From Azospirillum sp. 47_25 (GTDB taxonomy: Bacteria; Pseudomonadota; Alphaproteobacteria; RF32; CAG-239), in NCBI GenBank assembly GCA_001917125.1, contig MNTU01000008.1:1-8102 (forward strand): DNA of 8,102 bases. The letters run 5' to 3'. A program made the translations under genes and the position numbers. The notes under the pieces were generated by a model. That model saw only the letters and a program-made list of their open reading frames with translations. It did no database searches and was not told the DNA's origin. This document shows, piece by piece, positions 1-5,787 of the stretch. The stretch's first letter is position 1; the number at the start of each line of letters is the position of its first letter.

Positions 1-1123
1 ATGCAACGCAACCTGCAAGAGCCGTCTGGCCAATGCCGGTTACAAAGAAATCAACGAAGGTTTGTGGTATAAAGGTACTACCGCCGTCGTCTTCAAAGAC
101 CTGACCTTAAGTGATGCGTCGATGAAAAATCCGCTGGGAACATATTATTCTTCCTGGCGCGGCGAAGCTTCCTTTTACAAATATGACGGATATAAGGAAT
201 GTTCTTCTTATAACCGGCCTACTTTGACTTTCACGCCGGATTTGTGGCTGTTTAATAACAATCTTGACAATCTCTGGATTAGAATTAATCACAACAACAA
301 TCCGAACGAGGCTCATACTTACAGTAAAGGTAATTATATATGGCGAGATATTTATATAACTTCTACGAATGAACCTAGCTCTGTCAGCAGCAAAAACTTT
401 AACTGGAGAGAATATATTCCTTTCGGAACATTAAGAATTCACATTGAAGGACAAATTGACCTTCATGGTTCCAATAATTTTTCTTCTGCCAGCTTTTACA
501 ATTTGGATGCCAATCATCATGGCAGAGCCAACAACCATGATGTTGCTCTTCACTTCTTTGAGTTAAATGGTTACGGTAAATTAGTGATGGACGGAAGTCA
601 AAATTATTTTAACAACGTTCCGATTTTGCTCTACCAATGCAATGGCGACTGCTCCGTTGTTTTGAGGAATAAAGCTTACATAAGCATGCCTCACAACGGG
701 ATTGCCATTCAAGGCGGCAACGGCAAATTCAGCATGGACAACTCAAGTGCCGATATTTATGCACTGCGCATTTCCGGTTGCGGCGGTGCTTGTCAGAACA
801 TGAGTGTTACAAACAATTCGACGCTTAATCTGGATACCTGGCTGCGTCTGTACAATGCCCGCCTGGACTTGAAAAGCAACTCGAAAGTTACAACCCAGGA
901 TAACACGATTGAAGTCTGTAACAAAGACAAAATCTGTCTGGGCAGCGGGGCAACCCTGAGATCCGGCGGCGGCGCTTATTCCGTCAGCGGACCGGCCGGT
1001 TACTATGCTACTCCGGGTAAAGGCGACTGTGATAACGGTGTTGCCGGACAAGACGGTTACAACGGCTGGTATAAAAAGACTTATAACGAAATTGTGGATC
1101 GTTGCGGCTATTACGGAGGATAG
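1..1123 (+). CDS. C-terminal part of a Cys-rich, beta-helix-like surface or secreted protein (5' end outside window)
   Basis: I do not recognise a named family. The frame is open from base 2, so the gene begins upstream; a TTG at 62 lacks a convincing ribosome binding site and is not taken as the start. 373 residues are visible before the TAG at 1121-1123. The opening residues (CNATCKSRLANAGYKEINEG) recall Cys-rich modules of repetitive surface proteins from uncultured gut alphaproteobacteria. The next ~130 residues are rich in Tyr, Trp, Phe and Asn. From about base 575 the protein alternates short hydrophobic strands with Asn/Gly/Ser turns, as in right-handed parallel beta-helices. Three units of about 46 residues each carry a cysteine pair (CNGDC, CGGAC, CNKDKIC). 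The tail is Gly-rich and ends RCGYYGG, with no membrane helix, LPXTG-like motif or obvious autotransporter beta-barrel. Paired cysteines suggest disulfides and therefore an extracytoplasmic location (inference). A strong terminator follows, so it ends its transcript. Adhesin or other surface structure is the likeliest role, but this is unproven. Confidence -1.
   Translation, partial: CNATCKSRLANAGYKEINEGLWYKGTTAVVFKDLTLSDASMKNPLGTYYSSWRGEASFYKYDGYKECSSYNRPTLTFTPDLWLFNNNLDNLWIRINHNNNPNEAHTYSKGNYIWRDIYITSTNEPSSVSSKNFNWREYIPFGTLRIHIEGQIDLHGSNNFSSASFYNLDANHHGRANNHDVALHFFELNGYGKLVMDGSQNYFNNVPILLYQCNGDCSVVLRNKAYISMPHNGIAIQGGNGKFSMDNSSADIYALRISGCGGACQNMSVTNNSTLNLDTWLRLYNARLDLKSNSKVTTQDNTIEVCNKDKICLGSGATLRSGGGAYSVSGPAGYYATPGKGDCDNGVAGQDGYNGWYKKTYNEIVDRCGYYGG
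575..991 (+). repeat. Three degenerate ~46-residue internal protein repeats with paired cysteines
   Basis: Within the surface-type protein, three successive units can be aligned: 575-721 (begins GKLVMDGSQ), 722-856 (begins GKFSMDNSS) and 857-991 (begins ARLDLKSNS). In each, a strand-like opening with alternating hydrophobic residues is followed about 20 residues later by a cysteine pair: C-X3-C, C-X3-C, then C-X5-C. The first cysteines of successive units are 47 and 46 residues apart. A 46-residue period would fit two turns of a parallel beta-helix of about 23 residues each. The repeat is visible only at protein level; the DNA of the units has diverged. Confidence -1.
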
Positions 1124-1133
1124 TCCGCCACAG

Positions 1134-1175
1134 AAATCCCCCTTTGAAATTCTTTTTCAAAGGGGGATTTTTTTT
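1134..1175 (+). terminator. Strong intrinsic terminator of the surface-protein gene
   Basis: Arms at 1134-1148 (AAATCCCCCTTTGAA) and 1156-1170 (TTCAAAGGGGGATTT) pair perfectly over 15 bp around a 7-base loop. The 3' arm runs straight into a T-run to 1175. It begins 10 bases after the TAG stop, as expected for a rho-independent terminator of a highly expressed or well-insulated gene. Confidence -1.
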
Positions 1176-1207
1176 GTGATAGATTATCTAACTTGTTTTC
1201 TTTTACT

Positions 1208-1236
1208 GTCATTACCCGACTTGATCGGGTAATCTG
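1208..1236. repeat. Short interspersed palindrome, GTCAT...CTTGA type
   Basis: GTCAT (1208-1212) leads into a perfect 9-bp inverted repeat: ATTACCCGA at 1211-1219, loop CTTGA at 1220-1224, TCGGGTAAT at 1225-1233. This pattern, a GTCAT edge with a CTTGA/TCAAG loop inside a GC-rich dyad, matches short interspersed palindromes widely scattered between alphaproteobacterial genes. It has no T-run, so I read it as a repeat unit rather than a terminator. The opposite-orientation version occurs at 1397-1419. Confidence -1.
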
Positions 1237-1260
1237 TTTGCTGCTGCGGTTGTCATGTAT

Positions 1261-1410
1261 GGAAGATACTCCGGTCAAACCGCCCCCGGCGGGTAAGGCA
1301 ATAGATAACAGAGAGATAAATGCCGGGAGATACTCCGATCAAGCCGCACCCGGCGGGTGAGGCAATAGATGGCAGAGAGATGAATGCCGGGAGATACTCC
1401 GGTCAAGCCG
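1261..1410. repeat. 64-bp tandem repeat, 2.3 copies
   Basis: Copy 1 is 1261-1324 and copy 2 is 1325-1388, exactly 64 bases each. By hand alignment they match at 56 of 64 positions, and seven of the eight differences are A/G transitions. Copy 3 starts at 1389 and matches for about 22 bases (to ~1410) before diverging. Each copy begins GGRAGATACTCCGRTCAA, passes through a GC-rich stretch (CCGCMCCCGGCGGG) and ends in GGCAATAGAT...AATGCC. Copies are contiguous, with no unique spacers, so this is not a CRISPR array. No open frame of note with a start and ribosome binding site runs through it. Confidence -1.
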
Positions 1411-1468
1411 GAGCATGACGGTGATGATAAAGCAAGGATGGCTTCGGGTTAATATCCTCGCGATGACA
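1397..1468. repeat. Inverted-orientation interspersed dyads with ATGAC edges
   Basis: The third copy of the 64-bp unit merges into a dyad: CTCCGG (1397-1402), loop TCAAG (1403-1407), CCGGAG (1408-1413), followed by CATGACG at 1414-1420. The loop is the reverse complement of CTTGA in the palindrome at 1208-1236, so the two are the same class in opposite orientation. A second weaker unit follows: AGGAT (1435-1439) pairs with ATCCT (1454-1458), and the stretch ends CTCGCGATGAC at 1457-1467. Such TCCTCGC-ATGAC ends are familiar from bacterial intergenic repeats. Repeat identity is fairly sure; any function is not. Confidence -1.
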
Positions 1469-1500
1469 ATGAAAAAAATGCCCTGGAAGAGTAATAAAGA

Positions 1501-1524
1501 AAAGAGCCCTAAAGGGGCTTTTTT
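1501..1524 (-). terminator. Intrinsic terminator of the mfd operon (probably bidirectional)
   Basis: AGCCC (1505-1509) and GGGCT (1515-1519) form the core stem around a 5-base loop. The A-run at 1501-1503 and the T-run at 1519-1524 extend it, with one G-T pair. Read on the - strand the hairpin is followed by CTTTTCTTT, just 8 bases past the TAA stop of the TerB-like gene. Read on the + strand it is followed by TTTTTT, so it can also stop transcription arriving from the left. Confidence -1.
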
Positions 1525-1531
1525 GATAAGA

Positions 1532-2224
1532 TTAAAACTCAATATCGGGCTCAATGCCATATTCCCGCAAGGTTTGAATGATTTCCGCCAGCCAAAGGCG
1601 TTCGGTATAGCTGACGGCTCCGTCAGAAGCACTTATTTTCAACGCTTCTTTAATCAGTTCTTCAACTTCTTCAGGCGATTTAGCCTTTAAATTATCTACC
1701 GCGGTTAAAAAATTGTCTTCATTTGGATTCAAATCCTTAAGATAACTGCTGATATACTGGTCGCTCAATGCTTTGGTCTGCGGCAGGCAGCGAAAAATAT
1801 AATCTCTGATTGCCTTGTTTTTTATCCGGTTAAAATCAGCCGTGCATTTAGCCATAAACGTGAGGATAATCAGGTTATCCTTTATCGGTTCCAAATGCTT
1901 GAAATCAAACTGCGGCGTTTCGGGGAGTTCGCTTTCCGTCTCGCAGCCCTGAGAGGAAACAAACGCACAGTAATCGCGAATAAAAAGTTCCGGCGAGGCG
2001 TAAAACTTTTCAGTGCTTAAGTCAAAAATATCTTTTACATAAACGCTGTCAATTACCTGTGACTTTTTGCTGCGGTAAAAATACAAATCCATAAAGACCA
2101 GATTATCTTTCTGCCAGATATTTTTAACGGCAACATTTTCTTCCGCCGGCCGGCTGCCGGTTCGCAGGTGAACCAGCATATTATAAAAGCGCAGCGGGCA
2201 GGATAATCCGTTTTCTTCAGTCAT
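1532..2224 (-). CDS. TerB-like domain protein translationally coupled to mfd
   Basis: A 230-residue soluble protein with no signal peptide or membrane helix. The C-terminal part (about 114-230) looks like a TerB/DjlA-type all-helical domain. The clearest piece is residues 184-227, where an acidic helix leads into ISASDGAVSYTERLWLAEII, matching the family's A-D-G-x-(h)-x-x-x-E pattern; the Asp and Glu are candidate metal ligands. The first half (114-147) has the matching helices but lacks a clean DG...E motif. Residues ~28-90 look strand-rich (VFMDLYFYRSKKSQVIDSVY, then VKDIFDLSTEKFYASPELFI). This resembles the divergent WYL-like domain that often precedes TerB, a weaker call. The ATG shares its A with the TGA of mfd, and a GGAG site inside the end of mfd lies 7 bases upstream, which fixes the start. 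TerB domains occur in stress and membrane-linked complexes, but function here is unknown. Being second in an operon with mfd suggests a stress or repair link (inference). Confidence -1.
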   Translation of the reverse strand: MTEENGLSCPLRFYNMLVHLRTGSRPAEENVAVKNIWQKDNLVFMDLYFYRSKKSQVIDSVYVKDIFDLSTEKFYASPELFIRDYCAFVSSQGCETESELPETPQFDFKHLEPIKDNLIILTFMAKCTADFNRIKNKAIRDYIFRCLPQTKALSDQYISSYLKDLNPNEDNFLTAVDNLKAKSPEEVEELIKEALKISASDGAVSYTERLWLAEIIQTLREYGIEPDIEF

Positions 2225-5200
2225 CAGTTTACTCCGAGCAGCGCGGTCAGTTTATGCAGATAATTTTTGATGGTTTCGACCCGAACCGCATAATCTTCCA
2301 GATTTTTTTCAATAAACAGCTTTTGGTCGGGGCGGATTTTGACAACGCCGAACTGTTTGGTGACAAAGTCAATCAGCTTATCCGGCGCGGCAAAAACATT
2401 GTTATGAAAACTCAGTAAAATTCCCTTGCTTCCCGCATCAATTTTTTCAACATTGGCCAAAACCGCCAATTGTTTGATTTCAACGGTTTTCAGCAGGTTA
2501 TCGACCTCGGGCGGAAGCTTGCCGAAACGATCAACCAGCTCCTCGCGCATATCGAGCAGACCGGCACGGTCTTTGATTTCGCCAATGCGTTTATAGAGTC
2601 CCAGGCGCACACCCAAATCTTTAACATAGGTTTCGGGAATCATAATCGGGATACCGGTGGTTATCTGCGGAGCCCATTCGGCGGCGGCCTGTTTGTCCTG
2701 CGCCAGTTCTCCGGCTTTAAGACGGGCAATTTCCTCTTCCAGCATGTGCTGATATAAGGCAACGCCCACTTCCTTAATATGCCCGGACTGCTCCTCGCCG
2801 AGAATATTGCCGGAACCGCGGATGTCCATATCATGGCTGGCCAGCGAGAAGCCGGCACCCAGCGTGTCCAAAGCCTGCAAAATGCTCAGCCGCCGTTCGG
2901 CCACCGGTTTGAGATTTTTCTGTTTGGGAACGGTAAAATAGCAATAGCCGCGCAGTTTGCCGCGCCCTACCCGGCCGCGCAACTGATAAAGTTGTGCCAG
3001 ACCGAACATATCGGCCCGGTGGACAATCATGGTATTGACCGTCGGCATATCAATGCCGGATTCAATAATCGTGGTGGAAAGCAGCAAATCAGCTTTGCCG
3101 TCGGCAAAATCGTTCATCACCTGTTCCAGATGTTTGACCGGCATTTGTCCGTGCGCCACCAAAATTTTTATATCGGGAACCAGCTCCCGCAACTCTTTTT
3201 CCACACCGAAAATGTCAGATACCCGCGGACAAACGAAGAATGTCTGCCCGTTGCGGAATTTTTCGCGGTAGATGGCTTCTTTTATCATCACCTTGTCAAA
3301 CGGCATCACAAACGTTCGGGCTGCCAGGCGGTCAACCGGCGGCGTGCCGATGATACTCAGCTGTTTAACCCCGGTCAGAGACATTTGCAGCGTACGGGGA
3401 ATCGGCGTTGCCGTCAGCGTCAAGACATGAACGTCTGATTTCAGCGATTTAAGCTTTTCCTTATGCGCCACGCCGAAATGCTGCTCCTCGTCGATAATCA
3501 GCAGGCCGAGGTTGCAGAATTTAATATCCTTTGACAACAGCGCATGTGTACCGATAACGATTTCCACCGAACCGTCGGCCAAACCGCGCCGGGTTTCTTC
3601 CGCCTCTTTCGGCGTTACCAGGCGAGAAAGCATTTTGACTTTTATCGGAAAACCTTCCATCCGCTTTTTGAAATTATAATAATGTTGCCGCGCCAGCAGG
3701 GTGGTCGGTACAATTAAAGCGACCTGGGCTCCGGAGGATGCGACGGCAAAAGCCGCCCGCAGTGCCACTTCGGTTTTGCCGAAACCGACATCGCCGCACA
3801 CCAGGCGATCCATCGGAGAGCCCTGCCCCAAATCTTTCAAAACATCGGCAATCGCATTAAGCTGGTCGTCGGTTTCGCTGTAAGGGAATTTAGCACAGAA
3901 TTCATCATAAGCGCCGGAGGCCGGAATAAAGACATCAGCACTTTTCAGGTGTCTTTCGGCGGCAATTTTAATCAGTTTTTCGGCAATATCGCGGATTTTG
4001 GCCTTAACTTTGGCCTTTTTTGCCTGCCAGGCCAGTCCGCCCAGCGTATCAAGCTGGATATTGTCGTCTTCCAGCCCGTAGCGGGAAACCATATCGATAT
4101 TTTCAACCGGTACGAATAATTTGGCATCATTGGCATAAAGAATTTTCAAACAGTCATGCGGGGCGCCGCCGGCGGTGATGTTTTCCAAACCGAGAAACTT
4201 GCCGATACCGTGCTCTACATGCACGACCAATTCGCCCACCGACAAAGACGATACGTCGGCAATAAAATCTTTGGCGGTCACCTTTTTAGCGGTGCGGCGG
4301 TTTTGGCGTTCGCCGAGAATATCCTGCTCGGAAATCAGACACCAGCCGGCACCTTTGAAACCGTGCGCTAAATTCATTATAATCAGAGCGGTTTTCTTGT
4401 GTCCCGCTTTGCTTAAGGCTTCATGCCAATCGTCAGCCAAAGCCAGCTCGTCAATACCGTATTCGCTCATCAGGGAAGTCAGACGCTCGCGCGAACCCTC
4501 GCTGTAACAGCAGATGATGCGCTTTAATTTGCTGTTTTCTGCCAGATAATCTTTTAAATCGGCATAGACCTGAGCGGCATTCACGTTTTTGGCACTGGAA
4601 AAATCACGCCCGGGGATAACGCCGGCACTCACATTGTCATCAGCAGACGGCAGCGACATATTGGTCAAAGTAATTGCCCGCCGCCTGCGGAGAAGCTCGC
4701 GAAACTCTTTTTCGTTCAAATAGAGCAGCTCCGGCGCAACCGGACGATAAGCATCTGCCTCGTTGACCGATTTGATGTTCAGCGCCTCCAAACGGGCCTG
4801 GTAATAATCGGCAATGCTTTCTTCTTTGGATTTGACGGCATCACGAACGTTTTTGCCGGCAATAACGTAAGCCTGCGGCAAATAGTCAAACAAAGTGGGC
4901 AGGGTTTCGTCATAGAAAAACGGCAGCCAGTTTTCCATACCGATATATTTCTGAGAGTTGGAAATGCTTTCGTAAAGTTCATCGCCGGTTCCGCCGGAGC
5001 CGAAAGCCTCACGGTATTTGGCGCGAAAAGTTTTGATCGTATTGTTGTCAAGCGCCACCTCTCCCATCACCTGGAAAGTATAACTTTTCAATTCGCCCGC
5101 GGTGCGCTGGGTGAGCGGATCAAAAGTGCGGATCTTTTCCACTTCGTCGCCGAACAAATCAATGCGCAGCGGCAGTTCGCTGCCAACCGGAAAAATATCA

Positions 5201-5703
5201 AGAATATCACCGCGGACGGCGTATTCTCCGGGTTCCATCACCTGCTCTACCCGATTATAGCCGTTGACGACCGCATAATGCACAAAGTCGTTAAAGTTCA
5301 GTTCGCCGCCGACGGAAACGTTTTTCATCGAATTGAGAAAAATCTTCTTCAGCGGCAGGCGCTGAATGGCCGCTCCGGCGCTGGTCACGATAATTCTCGG
5401 TTTTTTAGGACTGGGATTTTGTGCCAAAGCGCTCAGCGCACCGATACGCGCAGCCACGATATTTACGTTCGGCGACACCCGGTCATAAGGGACCGTATCC
5501 CAAGCCGGAAATTTCAGCACCTCGGCCTCCGGACGAATAACCGAAAGGATATGAGCGGTGTTTTCCAATGCCACGCCGTCGCTGACAATATATAAGATGT
5601 CGCGGTCGGACTTTTCCCACAGCTGCGCCAGCAGGAAGGCGTCATAGCCGTCCGGCACCGAGGAAACCGTGCAGTTTTCAAGAGCGGATATATCTTCTAA
5701 CAT
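2224..5703 (-). CDS. mfd: Transcription-repair coupling factor Mfd
   Basis: 1159 residues, close to the 1148 of E. coli Mfd, and apparently complete. Mfd is a cytoplasmic DNA translocase that binds RNA polymerase stalled at lesions, pushes it off and recruits UvrA to start nucleotide excision repair. The N-terminal UvrB-homology module carries the expected block (EPGEYAVRGDILDIFPVGSE, ~158-177). The CarD-like RNA polymerase-interaction domain starts near residue 486 (GELVVHVEHGIGKFLGLE). Motor motifs are intact: Walker A GDVGFGKTE (637-645), DEEQ box (738-741), TATPIPR (764-770), ESGIDMP (881-887) and motif VI QLRGRVGR (907-914). The C-terminal TRCF domain spans about 1015-1115. The DEEQ in place of the DEEH of E. 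coli is, as far as I recall, common in alphaproteobacterial Mfd. Translation starts at an ATG with only a weak A/G-rich stretch (AAGATTAAGAAA) in front, so no strong ribosome binding site is seen. It is the first gene of a two-gene operon and diverges from recG across 84 bp. Confidence -1.
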   Translation of the reverse strand: MLEDISALENCTVSSVPDGYDAFLLAQLWEKSDRDILYIVSDGVALENTAHILSVIRPEAEVLKFPAWDTVPYDRVSPNVNIVAARIGALSALAQNPSPKKPRIIVTSAGAAIQRLPLKKIFLNSMKNVSVGGELNFNDFVHYAVVNGYNRVEQVMEPGEYAVRGDILDIFPVGSELPLRIDLFGDEVEKIRTFDPLTQRTAGELKSYTFQVMGEVALDNNTIKTFRAKYREAFGSGGTGDELYESISNSQKYIGMENWLPFFYDETLPTLFDYLPQAYVIAGKNVRDAVKSKEESIADYYQARLEALNIKSVNEADAYRPVAPELLYLNEKEFRELLRRRRAITLTNMSLPSADDNVSAGVIPGRDFSSAKNVNAAQVYADLKDYLAENSKLKRIICCYSEGSRERLTSLMSEYGIDELALADDWHEALSKAGHKKTALIIMNLAHGFKGAGWCLISEQDILGERQNRRTAKKVTAKDFIADVSSLSVGELVVHVEHGIGKFLGLENITAGGAPHDCLKILYANDAKLFVPVENIDMVSRYGLEDDNIQLDTLGGLAWQAKKAKVKAKIRDIAEKLIKIAAERHLKSADVFIPASGAYDEFCAKFPYSETDDQLNAIADVLKDLGQGSPMDRLVCGDVGFGKTEVALRAAFAVASSGAQVALIVPTTLLARQHYYNFKKRMEGFPIKVKMLSRLVTPKEAEETRRGLADGSVEIVIGTHALLSKDIKFCNLGLLIIDEEQHFGVAHKEKLKSLKSDVHVLTLTATPIPRTLQMSLTGVKQLSIIGTPPVDRLAARTFVMPFDKVMIKEAIYREKFRNGQTFFVCPRVSDIFGVEKELRELVPDIKILVAHGQMPVKHLEQVMNDFADGKADLLLSTTIIESGIDMPTVNTMIVHRADMFGLAQLYQLRGRVGRGKLRGYCYFTVPKQKNLKPVAERRLSILQALDTLGAGFSLASHDMDIRGSGNILGEEQSGHIKEVGVALYQHMLEEEIARLKAGELAQDKQAAAEWAPQITTGIPIMIPETYVKDLGVRLGLYKRIGEIKDRAGLLDMREELVDRFGKLPPEVDNLLKTVEIKQLAVLANVEKIDAGSKGILLSFHNNVFAAPDKLIDFVTKQFGVVKIRPDQKLFIEKNLEDYAVRVETIKNYLHKLTALLGVN
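2232..2235 (-). promoter_or_regulatory. Ribosome binding site within mfd for the TerB-like gene
   Basis: On the - strand the order is GGAG, seven bases (TAAACTG), then ATG. The site lies inside the last codons of mfd. Together with the TGATG stop/start overlap at 2222-2226 it supports the chosen start and translational coupling to mfd. Confidence -1.
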
Positions 5704-5719
5704 TTTCTTAATCTTATCA

Positions 5720-5747
5720 TTTACTTTATAGTGAAAATATATACAAT
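5720..5747 (+). promoter_or_regulatory. Candidate promoter for recG
   Basis: TTTACT (5720-5725, 4 of 6 to TTGACA) and TACAAT (5742-5747, 5 of 6 to TATAAT) are separated by 16 bases. Initiation would fall near 5754, giving a leader of about 34 bases before the ATG at 5788. The boxes lie at or around the upstream GTG at 5731, which argues against that codon being the recG start. Confidence -1.
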
Positions 5748-5762
5748 AACCGATAAGTGCAA
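5736..5762 (-). promoter_or_regulatory. Candidate promoter for mfd
   Basis: On the - strand, TTGCAC (5757-5762) and TATATT (5736-5741) resemble -35 and -10 boxes, but the 15-base spacer is short; TATTTT two bases further gives 17. It overlaps the candidate recG promoter. The short divergent region must hold the mfd promoter, but the exact boxes are uncertain. Confidence -1.
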
Positions 5763-5776
5763 CTGTTTTCTTGATT

Positions 5777-5782
5777 TAAGGA
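5777..5782 (+). promoter_or_regulatory. Ribosome binding site of recG
   Basis: TAAGGA lies 5 bases before the ATG at 5788. It decides the start: the in-frame GTG at 5731 has no such site and would add 19 residues (MKIYTITDKCNCFLDLRTK) that do not look like the RecG N-terminus. Confidence -1.
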
Positions 5783-5787
5783 CAAAA

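Noticed and set aside
738..1051. - strand frame antisense to the surface-type protein
   Set aside because: It is fully contained in the opposite strand of a longer coding frame with clear protein-level repeats, and shows no start signal.
1208..1236. Palindrome as a second terminator of the surface-protein gene
   Set aside because: It has no T-run on either strand, and a far stronger terminator already lies at 1134-1175; the edges fit an interspersed repeat better.
1261..1410. Possible CRISPR array
   Set aside because: The 64-base units are contiguous, only 2.3 copies are present, there are no unique spacers, and there are no cas genes nearby.
1339..1632. Small - strand gene overlapping the end of the TerB-like gene
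   Set aside because: It overlaps the terminator and the repeats, its composition is what reading repeats gives, and no start signal is seen.
1415..1690. Small + strand gene across the repeat spacer
   Set aside because: The frame runs through the interspersed repeats, over the terminator hairpin and into the antisense of the TerB-like gene, and it has no convincing ribosome binding site.
2779..3438. Long + strand open frame antisense to mfd (219 codons)
   Set aside because: It lies wholly inside mfd on the opposite strand, and its product looks like an antisense translation rich in His, Arg and Gln with no recognisable domain.
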